This document shows, one piece after another, positions 8,797 to 19,284 of a stretch of DNA of 64,000 bases (positions within the stretch are counted from its first letter, which is position 1; each line of letters starts with the position of its first letter). The translations under genes were made by a program, and so were the position numbers. The notes beneath the pieces are model-generated. The model was not told where the DNA came from and did no database searches. It was given only the letters and a program-made list of their open reading frames with translations. The stretch is taken from positions 112,544-176,543 of the forward strand of contig NZ_KB217478.1 in the NCBI RefSeq assembly GCF_000331305.1, read 5' to 3'. Source of the stretch: Calothrix sp. PCC 7103 (GTDB lineage: Bacteria; Cyanobacteriota; Cyanobacteriia; Cyanobacteriales; Nostocaceae).

Positions 8797-8811
8797 AGAA
8801 ACCCGGTTTCT
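8775..8811. repeat. palindromic repeat spanning the cheR stop codon
   Basis: AGAAACCGGGTTT (8775-8787) and AAACCCGGTTTCT (8799-8811) are perfect 13-base arms around an 11-base loop. The cheR stop TGA (8794-8796) is in the loop. It may serve as an intra-operon attenuator or mRNA-stabilising hairpin ahead of the MCP gene. Confidence 0.75.
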
Positions 8812-8844
8812 TAGTAGCTATCTAAATCATTAAGCAGGTAAATT

Positions 8845-10443
8845 ATGGTAACAAACGTATTTCAAGACAGGTCTTTACAAGGTCGTATTATGACAGCCTT
8901 CATATTTATGGGGGCACTAGTATTAATTGTGGCACTAGTAGGTTTAGGTGCAACGTTTCGTTTAAGTGGTAACATTGATACTTTAAGTAATAACAGTTTG
9001 CCAAGTTTAGTTGGGTTATGGAAAGTTAATGAAGGGCAAACCCAAATTGAATCTTCAGAACGAATGTTGATGGTTGCAGGATTGTCTTCACAGGAACGAG
9101 CTTCAGAGTTAGAACGAATTAAAAAAGCTTGGGTTCAGGCTGACGAAGGATTTAAGCAATACGAAACAACTCCGCGAAGTCCAGAAGAGGATAGAATTTA
9201 TAAGACACTTCAGAACAACTGGGATAAATGGAAAGCCAACCACGAAGAATTTCTTAAGCTCAATAAAGAATTTGAGAGTTTAGGAATTTCAAACCCCTAT
9301 GCAAGGCAAACCGAACTTCTACGTCAAAGCAAAGAAAATTCTCCAGAAATGAATGCTGCTACAAAAGCTGCAAATCTTTTAGACAAACTTCGTGAGCTAT
9401 CGAAAACTAATCGGATTACGTTTGAAGCTGCAACCGCATCAATTTTAGACAGCTTAAAAGTCAACGAAAATACTGCTACAAACGCTGAGAAGGAAGCAGG
9501 GCAAGACATTAATCAATCGAGATTCTGGTCAATTGCTGCTATGTTGCTTGGACCCACAGTAGCAATTATCCTCGGACAGTTTCTCAGCAAAGCTTTAATT
9601 CGACGCATTCAAAAATCCGTCGTGCAAATTACAACTTCTGCCACTCAAATTTCGGCATCAGGTAAACAATTAGAAGCTACAGTCGCAGAACAAGTTGCTT
9701 CCACTAATGAAGTTACAGCAACCGCTTTAGAAATTGCCGCAACATCCAGAGAACTCGTAAAGACAATGGACGATGTAGCTGCAATGGCTCAAAATACAGC
9801 AACTTCGGCAGACCAAAGTCAGAAAGAACTTACAAAGATGGAAACTGTGATGCACGAACTTACAGAAGCTACCACCTCCATCTCATCAAAACTGGGAGTA
9901 ATGAATAATAAAGCCAGTAATATCAACAACGTTGTAGTCACAATTACCAAGGTTGCCGACCAAACCAGTATTCTGTCGCTAAATGCAGCAATTGAAGCTG
10001 AGAAAGCTGGAGAGTATGGTGCAGGTTTTGCAGTTGTCGCACGCGAAATTCGGCGCCTTGCGAATCAAACTGCCGTAGCAACTTTAGAAATTGAGCAAAT
10101 TGTCAAAGATATGCAGTCAGCAGTTGCAGTCGGGGTGATGGAAATGGACAAATTCAATAAATCTGTCAGTGATAGTACTGGGAAAATAAGCCATATTAGT
10201 GACCAAGTGTCAAAAGTCATTTTTCAAGTACAAAGTTTACCCCCCAAATTTGCTCAGGTTAGTCAAAGTGTAGAAGAACAGTCTCATGGTGCAGAGCAAA
10301 TTAGCTCCGCAATGGGACAATTGAGCGAAGCTTCTCATCAAACAGTTGACGCTTTGCGCGAAACGAATAGTGCTTTGCAGCAATTAGACGACGCTGCCCA
10401 AGGGTTACGCGCGGAAATTTCTCGCAAAATTACAGTTAGTTAA
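8845..10443 (+). CDS. methyl-accepting chemotaxis protein (WspA-like)
   Basis: The 532-residue receptor has an N-terminal membrane segment (about residues 13-37, AFIFMGALVLIVALVGLGATF). A helical four-helix-bundle-like sensor follows to about residue 225, with a second membrane segment at about 228-248 (SIAAMLLGPTVAIILGQF). The cytoplasmic signalling helices contain the hairpin tip SLNAAIEAEKAGEYGAGFAVVAREIRRLANQT. No clear HAMP signature is visible after the second membrane segment. Its position between cheR-TPR and the second cheW matches a Wsp set with wspA moved. It should sense a surface or periplasmic cue and control the downstream CheA. The ribosome binding site is weak. Confidence 0.9.
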   Translation: MVTNVFQDRSLQGRIMTAFIFMGALVLIVALVGLGATFRLSGNIDTLSNNSLPSLVGLWKVNEGQTQIESSERMLMVAGLSSQERASELERIKKAWVQADEGFKQYETTPRSPEEDRIYKTLQNNWDKWKANHEEFLKLNKEFESLGISNPYARQTELLRQSKENSPEMNAATKAANLLDKLRELSKTNRITFEAATASILDSLKVNENTATNAEKEAGQDINQSRFWSIAAMLLGPTVAIILGQFLSKALIRRIQKSVVQITTSATQISASGKQLEATVAEQVASTNEVTATALEIAATSRELVKTMDDVAAMAQNTATSADQSQKELTKMETVMHELTEATTSISSKLGVMNNKASNINNVVVTITKVADQTSILSLNAAIEAEKAGEYGAGFAVVAREIRRLANQTAVATLEIEQIVKDMQSAVAVGVMEMDKFNKSVSDSTGKISHISDQVSKVIFQVQSLPPKFAQVSQSVEEQSHGAEQISSAMGQLSEASHQTVDALRETNSALQQLDDAAQGLRAEISRKITVS

Positions 10444-10466
10444 AAATTACGGATATAAATATTAAC

Positions 10467-11183
10467 ATGGAGTTAATTGAAAATCCCTTACATCCAATAT
10501 TAAACGACTGCTGGAATAAAATTGGAGTAATGGGCAACCGCACTTGTGGCGAATTAAAAACCGTTATTCATTGTCACGACTGTCCGGTGTTTGCTGCGGT
10601 TGGAGATAGTTTACTAGAACGAAAACCACCTCTTAATTATGTTTCGGAGTGGATTAATGTTTTAGCCCAAACGCCTGTTGATGAAGAAACCGAAAATAAT
10701 GAAGCTATCATCAAGACAGCAGAAGCTATTTCTGTAATGATTGTTCGACTTGGAAACGAGCAATTGGCTTTAAAAGCAGGAATTCTCCAAGAAGTTACAC
10801 ATCCTTGTACGATTCAACCTTTGCCTCATCGTAGTAACGAGCTATTTTTGGGGTTGGTTAATATTCGTGGAGAAACGTTGTTGTGTGCTTCGCTTTTGCA
10901 TCTGTTGAATTTGGAACCATCAGATGAAAATAGCTCTACTCCCAACCCAGTTAATGCACAACGCATGATTGTTGCAGGGCATCAAGATGATAAATGGGTG
11001 TTTCCTGTTGATGAAGTCCACGGGATTTATCGCTTTAACTTATCAGAATTACGAGAGGCGCCTGTTGTTATTGCCAAAGCATCTGAATCTTATACTCAAG
11101 GCATTATTAACTGGCAGGGCAAGAAAGTCAACTATCTTGACTCTGAGTTATTGTTCTACACGCTTAATCGTAAAATATTGTAA
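10467..11183 (+). CDS. CheW-like protein with N-terminal Cys motif (WspD-like)
   Basis: The 238-residue protein has an N-terminal extension NDCWNKIGVMGNRTCGEL..VIHCHDCPVF, whose spaced cysteines are characteristic of WspD, followed by a CheW domain (about residues 85-238: ALKAGILQEVTHPCTIQPLPHR, FLGLVNIRGETLLCASLLHLL). The Cys cluster might bind metal or respond to redox, which is inference. It lies 23 bases after the MCP stop and before cheA, the order seen in wsp operons. Confidence 0.88.
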   Translation: MELIENPLHPILNDCWNKIGVMGNRTCGELKTVIHCHDCPVFAAVGDSLLERKPPLNYVSEWINVLAQTPVDEETENNEAIIKTAEAISVMIVRLGNEQLALKAGILQEVTHPCTIQPLPHRSNELFLGLVNIRGETLLCASLLHLLNLEPSDENSSTPNPVNAQRMIVAGHQDDKWVFPVDEVHGIYRFNLSELREAPVVIAKASESYTQGIINWQGKKVNYLDSELLFYTLNRKIL

Positions 11184-11218
11184 TACGGAAAAATAGACGA
11201 CAAAGGACATAAATACAC

Positions 11219-11260
11219 GTAGAGACGCGATTAGTCGCGTCTCTACAACATATTTTTTTT
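11219..11260 (+). terminator. palindromic repeat with T-run, possible intra-operon terminator
   Basis: Arms GTAGAGACGCGA (11,219-11,230) and TCGCGTCTCTAC (11,235-11,246) flank a four-base loop and are followed by AACATATTTTTTTT. This is a textbook hairpin plus T-tract, yet it sits between the second cheW and cheA of the same operon. It may therefore lower expression of the distal genes. The same stem sequence recurs at 28,521 and 28,941. Confidence 0.6.
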
Positions 11261-11318
11261 TCTTCCTTTGTGTTCTTTGCGGTTCGTTTATATAAACTTT
11301 ATTTTAAATGTCATATGT

Positions 11319-14171
11319 ATGAATGATTACTCCATATTAGATTTATTCCACCAAGAAACTCAAACTCAAGTAATCACCCTAAAAGAATCTCTGGCAGTAT
11401 TAAAAACCCAGCCATCATCAATGGTTGACCTCGAACGAGCAACAACTGCATTACATTCAATTTGGGGAAGTGCCAAACTTGTTGGCAGAGAAGCAGCAGC
11501 AACACTAGCGCAAGTTATGAAAGATTGCTTCATAGCTGCTCAAAATAAAACAGTTACACTCGTTGAAGAGCAAATAGATGTTTTAGTTCATGCGAGCAAA
11601 TTGCTTTTAAACATGAGCAAGTCAGTAGAGCAAGAATTTGAACACTGGATGTCAGAACATTCTTGGGAAGTAGCAACAACTCAAAAGACTATTTCGATTA
11701 TTTTGACCCAAACAACAATTACATCAACAGTAACATCACCTCCGCAACCTATAACAGAGATAATAGAAACAAATAATCTTCCCCAACAAAAACAAGAACC
11801 TGCTCCTACAAATACTTTGATACCAGAGAACACCACACCGATAAAAATTGGTGATGATTCAATGATGGACTTGTTTCGTCTAGAAGCAGAAGCACAAGTC
11901 ACCGTTTTAAATGACGGACTCCTTGCGCTTGAGAGCAATACTCAGTCAGCACAAGCTTTAGAAACTTTAATGCGAGCTGCTCACTCAATTAAAGGTGCTG
12001 CGAGAATTGTTAGCATAGATGCTGTGGTAAACTTAGCTCACGTCATGGAAGATTGCTTTGTTGCCGCACAAAATAAAACTATCACACTTAATTCTAACCA
12101 AGTTGATGCACTACTTCAAGGTGTAGATTTATTACAAGGTATTACTCAAGTAAGTAATTCAGCTTTACCCAATTGGTTAGCTGGTAATCAAACAATTTTC
12201 GCAAGCACGCAAGTTGAGATTGCGGCAATTTTAAATCCTCAAGCTGTACCTTTACCTGTGGCGCAAACACCAAAAAAGAGTGAAGAAATTTTGCATACCC
12301 CTGTAACGCCGCCTGTCAATAAAACAGCAGAAATTGTTACAGAAAATATTCCATCATCATCAAGTGTAGCACTACAAGACCTTCCTGATAAACCTGATAA
12401 AACTGTTACTGCATCTGAACAAACGGTGCCACAAGACCGAGTTGTGCGGGTAAGTGCAGAAAACCTGAATCGTATTATGGGTTTAGCTGGAGAATCTTTA
12501 ATCGAAGCAAACTGGCTACAACCTCATGCTGACTCCATGACTGCTTTAAAATGGCGCCTGGTTGAACTATCTAGAACACTCGAACAATTACAAGAAGTTC
12601 TTGACCGAGGTAATTACGAACAAGACAGTAAACAACTCTTAGAAAATGCTCGTAACAAAGAACAGGAGTGTCTGAATTTACTAAGTACACGTCTTAATGA
12701 ATTAGAAGTATATGCCCAAAGAACCGCTAATTTATCTGACCGTCTTTACCGAGAAGTAATTACTTCTAACATGCGTCCGTTTGCTGATGGTGTGCAAGGT
12801 TTCCCTCGGATGATTCGCGACTTGGCACGCAAGTTAAATAAGCAAGTTAAGTTAGATATTATTGGTAAAGCAACATCCGTAGACCGAGACATTCTCAAAA
12901 AATTAGAGGCGCCTTTAACTCACATCTTACGAAATGCCACCGACCACGGAATTGAAATGCCTACTGAACGTATCGAGAAAGGTAAACCAGCCGAAGGCAC
13001 AATTCGTTTAGAAGCGTTTCACCGAGGAGGAATGCTGGCAATTACAATTGCTGATGATGGAAAAGGCATTAATCCCGAACAATTACGCCAAAAAATCATT
13101 AATAAAAACTTGGCAACACCAGAAATGGCGGCGCAATTTACAGATTCTGAGTTGATAGAGTTTCTATTTTTACCAGGATTTTCTACTGCTAAACAAGTTA
13201 CCGAAATTTCTGGACGCGGTGTGGGGTTAGATATCGCAAAAAGCATGGCACAGGAAGTTGGGGGAACAGTACGCGCGGTTTCTCATCCCGGAAAAGGAAC
13301 TAGTTTTCACTTCCAATTGCCTCTCACACTTTCGGTTGTGCGAACATTATTAGTAGAAATTTCAGGCAGACCTTATGCTATTCCCTTAGCCCGCATTGAC
13401 CAAATTATTACAGTTGAGACTACGGATATTGCTGATGTAGAAAATCGTCAGTATTTTTCCATGAATCAACAAAATATAGGTTTAATTCCAGCACATCAGG
13501 TTTTAGAATTACCCGAACCTGCTCCAAAGTCTGAAGCACTTTCTATTGTAGTAATTAGTGAACAATCTAATACTTATGGATTAGTTGTAGACAAGTTTCT
13601 TGGTGAACGCGATTTAGTTGTTAGACCCCTCGACCCTCGTTTAGGTAAAGTACCTGATATCAGTGCTACGTCTTTATTAGGTGATGGTTCACCTGTTTTG
13701 ATTATGGATGTATCAGATATGATACGAAGTATGGATACCATCCTTAACGCTGGACGAATTAATAAGGTTGGTGTGGAGACAGCAGCAGAAATTCTTGATA
13801 AGCGCAAGAAAATTCTGGTAGTTGACGACTCAATTACAGTACGAGAAATGGAGCGTAAGTTATTAGAAAATCGAGGTTACTACGTGGATATTGCAGTTAA
13901 TGGCGCCGAGGGATGGAATGCTGTTCGTACTAAAGATTACGATTTGGTAGTTAGTGATATTGATATGCCGCGTATGAATGGAATTGAGTTAGTACGGCAA
14001 ATCAAAAACCATGCCCGTTTACACTCGCTTCCCGTAATTATTGTATCTTACCGCGACCGAGAGGAAGACCGCATTCAAGGGTTAGAAGCTGGCGCCGATT
14101 ACTACTTGGCAAAAAGTAGTTTTCATGATGATACGTTAGTTAATGCAGTAGTAGATTTGATAGGCCGTTAG
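11319..14171 (+). CDS. hybrid CheA histidine kinase with two Hpt domains and C-terminal receiver (WspE-like)
   Basis: The first credible start is ATG at 11,319 (MNDYSILDLFHQETQ), giving about 950 residues. Two Hpt domains are visible. The first has His about 46 in LHSIWGSAK; the second has His about 222 in AHSIKGAAR. Both share the LA.VM.DCF.AAQNKT.TL block, so one is a duplicate. Dimerisation and ATPase regions follow (ILRNATDHGIEMPTERIEKG, DDGKGINPEQ, GFSTAKQVTEISGRGVGLDI), then a CheW-like domain and a receiver (ILVVDDSITVRE, phospho-acceptor Asp about 880 in VVSDIDMPRMNG). This is the WspE architecture apart from the extra Hpt. It should phosphorylate its own receiver, CheB and the cyclase receiver. 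Confidence 0.9.
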   Translation: MNDYSILDLFHQETQTQVITLKESLAVLKTQPSSMVDLERATTALHSIWGSAKLVGREAAATLAQVMKDCFIAAQNKTVTLVEEQIDVLVHASKLLLNMSKSVEQEFEHWMSEHSWEVATTQKTISIILTQTTITSTVTSPPQPITEIIETNNLPQQKQEPAPTNTLIPENTTPIKIGDDSMMDLFRLEAEAQVTVLNDGLLALESNTQSAQALETLMRAAHSIKGAARIVSIDAVVNLAHVMEDCFVAAQNKTITLNSNQVDALLQGVDLLQGITQVSNSALPNWLAGNQTIFASTQVEIAAILNPQAVPLPVAQTPKKSEEILHTPVTPPVNKTAEIVTENIPSSSSVALQDLPDKPDKTVTASEQTVPQDRVVRVSAENLNRIMGLAGESLIEANWLQPHADSMTALKWRLVELSRTLEQLQEVLDRGNYEQDSKQLLENARNKEQECLNLLSTRLNELEVYAQRTANLSDRLYREVITSNMRPFADGVQGFPRMIRDLARKLNKQVKLDIIGKATSVDRDILKKLEAPLTHILRNATDHGIEMPTERIEKGKPAEGTIRLEAFHRGGMLAITIADDGKGINPEQLRQKIINKNLATPEMAAQFTDSELIEFLFLPGFSTAKQVTEISGRGVGLDIAKSMAQEVGGTVRAVSHPGKGTSFHFQLPLTLSVVRTLLVEISGRPYAIPLARIDQIITVETTDIADVENRQYFSMNQQNIGLIPAHQVLELPEPAPKSEALSIVVISEQSNTYGLVVDKFLGERDLVVRPLDPRLGKVPDISATSLLGDGSPVLIMDVSDMIRSMDTILNAGRINKVGVETAAEILDKRKKILVVDDSITVREMERKLLENRGYYVDIAVNGAEGWNAVRTKDYDLVVSDIDMPRMNGIELVRQIKNHARLHSLPVIIVSYRDREEDRIQGLEAGADYYLAKSSFHDDTLVNAVVDLIGR

Positions 14172-14198
14172 TTAAAAATTAATTAAAAATTAAAAATT

Positions 14199-15209
14199 AT
14201 GAAAATAGCTATTGTCAACGACTTAACTATTGCAGTGACCGCACTCAGACGTGTTTTGCAAACTGTTCCTGAATATCAAGTTATTTGGGTTGCGCGCGAT
14301 GGTGCAGAAGCTGTTGCTAAATGTACACAAAATACCCCAGATTTAATATTAATGGATTTGTTAATGCCTGTAATGGATGGGGTAGAGGCAACTCGGAGGA
14401 TTATGCAAAAAACTCCCTGTGCAATTTTTATTGTTACTGCCAGTACCGAGCAAAACGTTGCCAAAGTATACGAAGCAATGGGTCACGGCGCGTTAGATGC
14501 AATTGATACACCTGTTTTCGATGAACAAAATAATACACAAAATAAGCTACTAACGAAGATAGCTAGTATTCGTAAGCTTGTTAAACAATCTAATAGTGGT
14601 GTCTTATCAAAGTCATCTACTCAACCACATAGGAGTGAGCGGCGTAATACTTTATTAACAGTTCCATTAATAGCAATTGGCTCATCAACAGGTGGGCCAA
14701 AAGCATTAGCAACTATTTTATCAAAATCACCTGCCAAAATTAATGCGGCAATTGTAATAATTCAACACGTGGATGCTAACTTTTCCACTGGATTTGTTGA
14801 TTGGTTAAATCAGCAAACAGCATTACCAGTAAGATTAGCAGTTCCAGGGGAACGTTTAGAACCAGGAACTATTTTAGTAGCTGGAACAAACGACCATTTA
14901 TATTTAAAACCTGACTTAACTCTTGGTTATACAAAAGAACCTATTAACTATCCTTATCGTCCCTCAGTTGATGTATTTTTTAAAAGTCTCGCAGAAAACT
15001 ATAAGCGCAAAGGTATAGCTATTTTGTTAACTGGAATGGGTAAAGATGGCGCCGAAGGATTAAATACCCTACGACAACGAGGTTGGCATACAATTGCTCA
15101 AGATAAAGACAGTTGTGTAGTTTATGGTATGCCTAAAGCTGCTATTGAATTAAATGCTGCCGTCCAAATATTATCACCCGATAAAATTGCTGCTACCCTA
15201 CTCCAGTAG
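14199..15209 (+). CDS. CheB-type protein-glutamate methylesterase (WspF-like)
   Basis: The 336-residue protein has an N-terminal receiver ([40 protein letters not shown]) and a C-terminal methylesterase with [32 protein letters not shown] and [18 protein letters not shown], covering the Ser-His-Asp triad. The opening residues, VARDGAEAV and [15 protein letters not shown] closely follow the WspF pattern and differ from classical CheB. It demethylates the MCP and antagonises CheR. Spacing to cheA is 27 bases and to the cyclase gene 39 bases. Confidence 0.92.
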   Translation: MKIAIVNDLTIAVTALRRVLQTVPEYQVIWVARDGAEAVAKCTQNTPDLILMDLLMPVMDGVEATRRIMQKTPCAIFIVTASTEQNVAKVYEAMGHGALDAIDTPVFDEQNNTQNKLLTKIASIRKLVKQSNSGVLSKSSTQPHRSERRNTLLTVPLIAIGSSTGGPKALATILSKSPAKINAAIVIIQHVDANFSTGFVDWLNQQTALPVRLAVPGERLEPGTILVAGTNDHLYLKPDLTLGYTKEPINYPYRPSVDVFFKSLAENYKRKGIAILLTGMGKDGAEGLNTLRQRGWHTIAQDKDSCVVYGMPKAAIELNAAVQILSPDKIAATLLQ

Positions 15210-15248
15210 TTTGGCTATGCCACACATACCATATTTATATATGAACTT

Positions 15249-16787
15249 ATGACACCTATAACAGACCAACAAACAACAGACGAAAAAATAACAGTTTTAC
15301 TAATTGACGACCAATCAATTATCTCAGAAGCAATTTCTCGAATGCTTGCTCCCGAACAAGATATTCTATTTCATTATTGTAGCGACCCTACCCTTGCCTT
15401 CAAATTCGCCAAAGAATGTCAGCCAACTGTAATTTTACAAGACCTGGTAATGCCACAGATGGAAGGGCTATTATTAGTTAAATTTTTACGTTCTCAAGAC
15501 TCACCAACCTGTAATATTCCTTTAATTGTTCTATCTAGTAAAGAAGAACCACTTATTAAAGCAAAAGCATTTGAACTCGGCGCCAATGACTACCTAGTAA
15601 AATTGCCTGACTCTAGAGAACTAGTTGCACGCATCCGCTATCATTCCAAAGCTTACGTTAACTTTCTTAAACGCCAAGAAGCTGAAGCTCTCTTCAAAGC
15701 CGAAATAATGCGTCAAGCAGCATATATTCAGCAGGTAGATAGGGTGACATCTGCCGCTAGTGATGTCGAACGCGACACTTTTGAACCAGACGCTTTGATA
15801 GAAGTAGCAAAACGCAGCGACGAACTAGGACAACTAGCACGAGTATTTACCAATATGGTCAAAACCGTTAAAGCGCGCGAACAAGAATTAACTACTGCCA
15901 ATGCTCAGTTAGAGTCATTGTTAAAAGCTTACGGACGTTTTGTACCTCACGAGTATCTACGCTTTTTGCGGAAAGAAACAATAACAGATGTACACTTAGG
16001 CGACCACGTTAGCAAAGTCATGGCAGTAATGTTTAGTGACATCCGCTCATTCACGACAATTTCTGAGGGCATGTCACCTCAAGACAATTTTAACTTTGTC
16101 AATGCTTATCTCAAACGTGTTAGTCCAGAAATTCGCAGCCACTACGGTATTATCGTTAAATTTCTTGGTGATGGGATGATGGCTGTGTTTCCTGAAGGTG
16201 CAGACGATGCAGTTGCAGCAGGAGTTACCAAGCAAAAACGAGTCCAGGAATATAACCAGCAACGTACAACAAAAGGCTTTTTGCCCCTAGAAGTAGGTAT
16301 TGGTATCCACGTTGGACATATGATGTTGGGTATGGTAGGTGAAGAAAGCCGGATGCAAGGAGATGCCTTTTCCGATAATGTTAACCTGACCGCGCGCTTA
16401 GAAGGACTAACTAAATTTTATGGCGTGTCTCTATTAATTTCCGAGCAAACGCTACATCATCTAAGTCAACCCGAAAAATATCAAATTCGGTTTTTAGATA
16501 GAGTAATAGTTAAAGGACGGACTGAATCAATAGCAATTTATGAAGTACTGGATGCAGAAGTTGAGGCAATCCGAGCGCTAAAAATTCAAACACAACCAGA
16601 ATTTGAATTAGGACTAGAGTACTATAAGGATAGTGATTTAGCTCTTGCAAAAACATATTTTGAAAAAGTACTCGCTGTTCATCCAGAAGACAAAACATCA
16701 TTACTCTACCTAGAGCGAGTAGGAATATTGCAGAAAAGGGGAGTTCCCGAAAATTGGAATGGTATATGGGCTTTGACTGAAAAATAA
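15249..16787 (+). CDS. WspR-like receiver fused to class III adenylate cyclase
   Basis: The 512-residue protein starts with a receiver (VLLIDDQSIISEAISRMLA, VILQDLVMPQMEG with phospho-acceptor Asp65, ANDYLVKLPDSRELVARIRYHSKAY) that follows the WspR receiver closely. A helical linker (about 140-245) leads to a class III nucleotidyl cyclase in place of GGDEF. Metal ligands are Asp264 (FSDIRSF) and Asp308 (LGDGMMAVF). Purine-selecting residues Lys304 and Asp372 (MQGDAFSD) fit ATP. Transition-state residues Asn379 and Arg383 (NVNLTARLE) are present. A single TPR-like helix pair ends the protein (YYKDSDLALAKTYFEKVL). All catalytic positions are intact, so it should make cAMP when phosphorylated. 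It is the last gene of the Wsp-like operon. Confidence 0.9.
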   Translation: MTPITDQQTTDEKITVLLIDDQSIISEAISRMLAPEQDILFHYCSDPTLAFKFAKECQPTVILQDLVMPQMEGLLLVKFLRSQDSPTCNIPLIVLSSKEEPLIKAKAFELGANDYLVKLPDSRELVARIRYHSKAYVNFLKRQEAEALFKAEIMRQAAYIQQVDRVTSAASDVERDTFEPDALIEVAKRSDELGQLARVFTNMVKTVKAREQELTTANAQLESLLKAYGRFVPHEYLRFLRKETITDVHLGDHVSKVMAVMFSDIRSFTTISEGMSPQDNFNFVNAYLKRVSPEIRSHYGIIVKFLGDGMMAVFPEGADDAVAAGVTKQKRVQEYNQQRTTKGFLPLEVGIGIHVGHMMLGMVGEESRMQGDAFSDNVNLTARLEGLTKFYGVSLLISEQTLHHLSQPEKYQIRFLDRVIVKGRTESIAIYEVLDAEVEAIRALKIQTQPEFELGLEYYKDSDLALAKTYFEKVLAVHPEDKTSLLYLERVGILQKRGVPENWNGIWALTEK

Positions 16788-17018
16788 TAATTTTATTTTT
16801 GCTAAATCATTATTTTTGCATTTCTCCTGCTCATTATTAACATTATCTGGTTTATCGAAAAGCCCTGAAGGTGCATTATTCTCAACCCACTGTTCGATTA
16901 GTTCTTGCGCGATATCGCTTATCCTTACCCCCTTCCAGGTACACACGATATTAAAACGTCGCTTTAAATTTTCGTCCATAGTAAGATTAAGCCTCTGTGT
17001 TCTAGTTTTTCTAAACAT
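16710..17018 (-). CDS. small ribbon-helix-helix-like protein, possibly degraded at the C-terminus
   Basis: The 102-residue frame begins MFRKTRTQRLNLTMDENLKRRFNIVCTWKGVRISDIAQELIEQWV, which fits a ribbon-helix-helix DNA-binding fold as in plasmid partition or antitoxin proteins. The rest is low-complexity, hydrophobic and overlaps the tail of the cyclase gene by 78 bases on the opposite strand. The C-terminal part is therefore probably not native. No partner toxin or ParA is adjacent. Confidence 0.5.
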   Translation of the reverse strand: MFRKTRTQRLNLTMDENLKRRFNIVCTWKGVRISDIAQELIEQWVENNAPSGLFDKPDNVNNEQEKCKNNDLAKIKLLFFSQSPYTIPIFGNSPFLQYSYSL

Positions 17019-19284
17019 ACCTCATATTTAGAAATTTTGATTAACTGCGTGATTCACTAAAATACTCCTCGCAATACCGGATATGTCAAGTCGAAAGTTT
17101 GAGTAAACCGCACGGAAACATCCAGCTATCCATTCCCCGGATTTTTCACAAACATATCAACGACTAGCCAACAAATTTGGACTTTGGACAAAAAATGTTT
17201 GTTTGCGTACTAATATTGTAAGAATATTTAAATCATTTTTAATTATGCTTTCAGTTTATTTTATTAATTTTGCTGAACATTAACGTGAACTAAGGCGAAC
17301 TCAAGTACTGTTTTGTTGAGTTATAAAAATAGCTATCAGTATCTCAATGCATAGTATTATCGGAACGTACTATGCACCAAATCTACTGATAGACTATGCA
17401 AAAAATAAATCATAATCAATTAATAGCGCAATTCCGTTCTTTTCGACAACATTTACGTGGATTGTTTAAATCATACAGTGATAGTGTTATTGATTTAATT
17501 GATGCTAAGAAAAGTAACTCAAATGGCGCTTCTTCTCCTGTCGAGCTATCTTTAAGTTCTTTATTTGAAAGAACTTATAGCTCTATGCAACAAAGCAATT
17601 CAAAAATCATTTAATTTTAATGATGACAAGAAAAAGAAGAGAAAAAAGCTAAAAAATTTAACTCGCCGAATTGCTGAAGTTACGCCCCAACCGGAAAAAC
17701 GCTCTTTTTATTTATTTGCAACGGATACGACTCCTCATCCACGTCCTCACTCTCCAACTTTGCCTGAAAGAAGTTATGTTTATCAATCAAATACTGTTGC
17801 TGGTAATAAACCTGTGTCTGTTGGTCATTCTTTTTCATTTGTCTCACTTTTACCAGAGAAAGACGTTCAATCCTCAGCACCCTGGTCAATTCCTCTATCA
17901 GCAGTTCATAGTACCAATTGATCAAAAAGGTACAAACGTTTGCATTGAGCACTCTTAAGCATTGATGACCGATGAATCACTTCCTTGGTACGGTAAATTA
18001 TCAGTATTAACAGAGTATAGTGTTTACAGTCAGCACTCATTTCTATTTGATGTATCTAAACACGCAAACTTGGTTGTAATTGCCAGAGTTCGTAGTAATA
18101 GAATTTTCTACTCTGCGCCACCTGCACAACAAGAAGAGAAGAAACGTGGGTGTCCAAAAAAATTTGGTGAACGCTTTTATTTGGCGCTCGAAGACACTTG
18201 GCACCCACACTCGCGAGACAACACTTTTCAAAAGTACTACGAAGAAAGGTCGTCAATTCACAGTAACCCTTAAGGCTTGGCACCATATGTTGATGAGGGG
18301 AACTCAACAAGAACAGATGTATAAATGCCCGTTTACCTTAGTCCGGGTTCATGTTACTGATGATACTGGTTGCGCTGTTTGGAAACCAATGTGGTTGATA
18401 GTTATAGGCAAGCAACGCGAACGTATTTCACTCGCAGAAGTCTATCATTGCTATCGACAACGGTTTGATATCGAGCATATGTTTAGATTTGGGTGCGGCT
18501 CTTTTAAGAAGAGGAAGAATTAAGTTAGACAACAATTGGGAGAGATGGTGGAGTGGTTGAGCAGCGAGCTTGAAGTAGCCGCTTCATCAAAGGAACACTA
18601 CCAGAATATAATGAAAGATAATTGCGTTTATATTCTTGACGTAAATGGAAACGCCAATATTCATTCCAATCACCACTAACGTGCAGGGAACGAAGACGCA
18701 GAACAGCTTCAGCACCTTCGAGACTCCATCTGGCACCAGTAATATCCATTCTGTCTTTAATTAAGTGACGACAAGCACCTTCTATCACTCCTGTTGCAAT
18801 GGGAAAACCTAAGTTTAAATACTGATTATATTTAAGGTAAGCTTTGTTGTTAAGTAGATAATTGGCACATTTATCAACACAAGAGCGTTGTTCAATAGAT
18901 AGGTTTTGTAAGGTCGCACTACGACGCATACCAGAAGCGACTAAACTTGATTTACCCTCAAGTAATTTCTGTAAACGTTGAGTAACCCAATCTTCAGCTG
19001 CTTTACTTGAAGGGGAATAGAAAACGAAAGCGGCTTTCCATAAATACTCAATCACATGAATAATGTCAAGAACAATAGTCAAATATACATGATGTTGACG
19101 GGCATATTTTTTGAGAAGATTTAATTGTGTTTTATTTCCATCAACTAATGCAACCCAATGTTTTTGTTGATTTGGGTCTCGATGTAATGCTTCATCAAAA
19201 GCTTCAGCCAGAACTACATCTGGTTGTTTGACTACGCTTGCCCAAACACGCTTACTCTCAGGTGATGGACGCTTTAGAGAACCC

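Noticed and set aside
11268..11318. TTG start extending CheA by 17 residues
   Set aside because: The added residues (MCSLRFVYINFILN) come from a dispersed TTTGTGTTCTTTGCGG-type repeat; MNDYSILDLF is the natural start of the Hpt domain.
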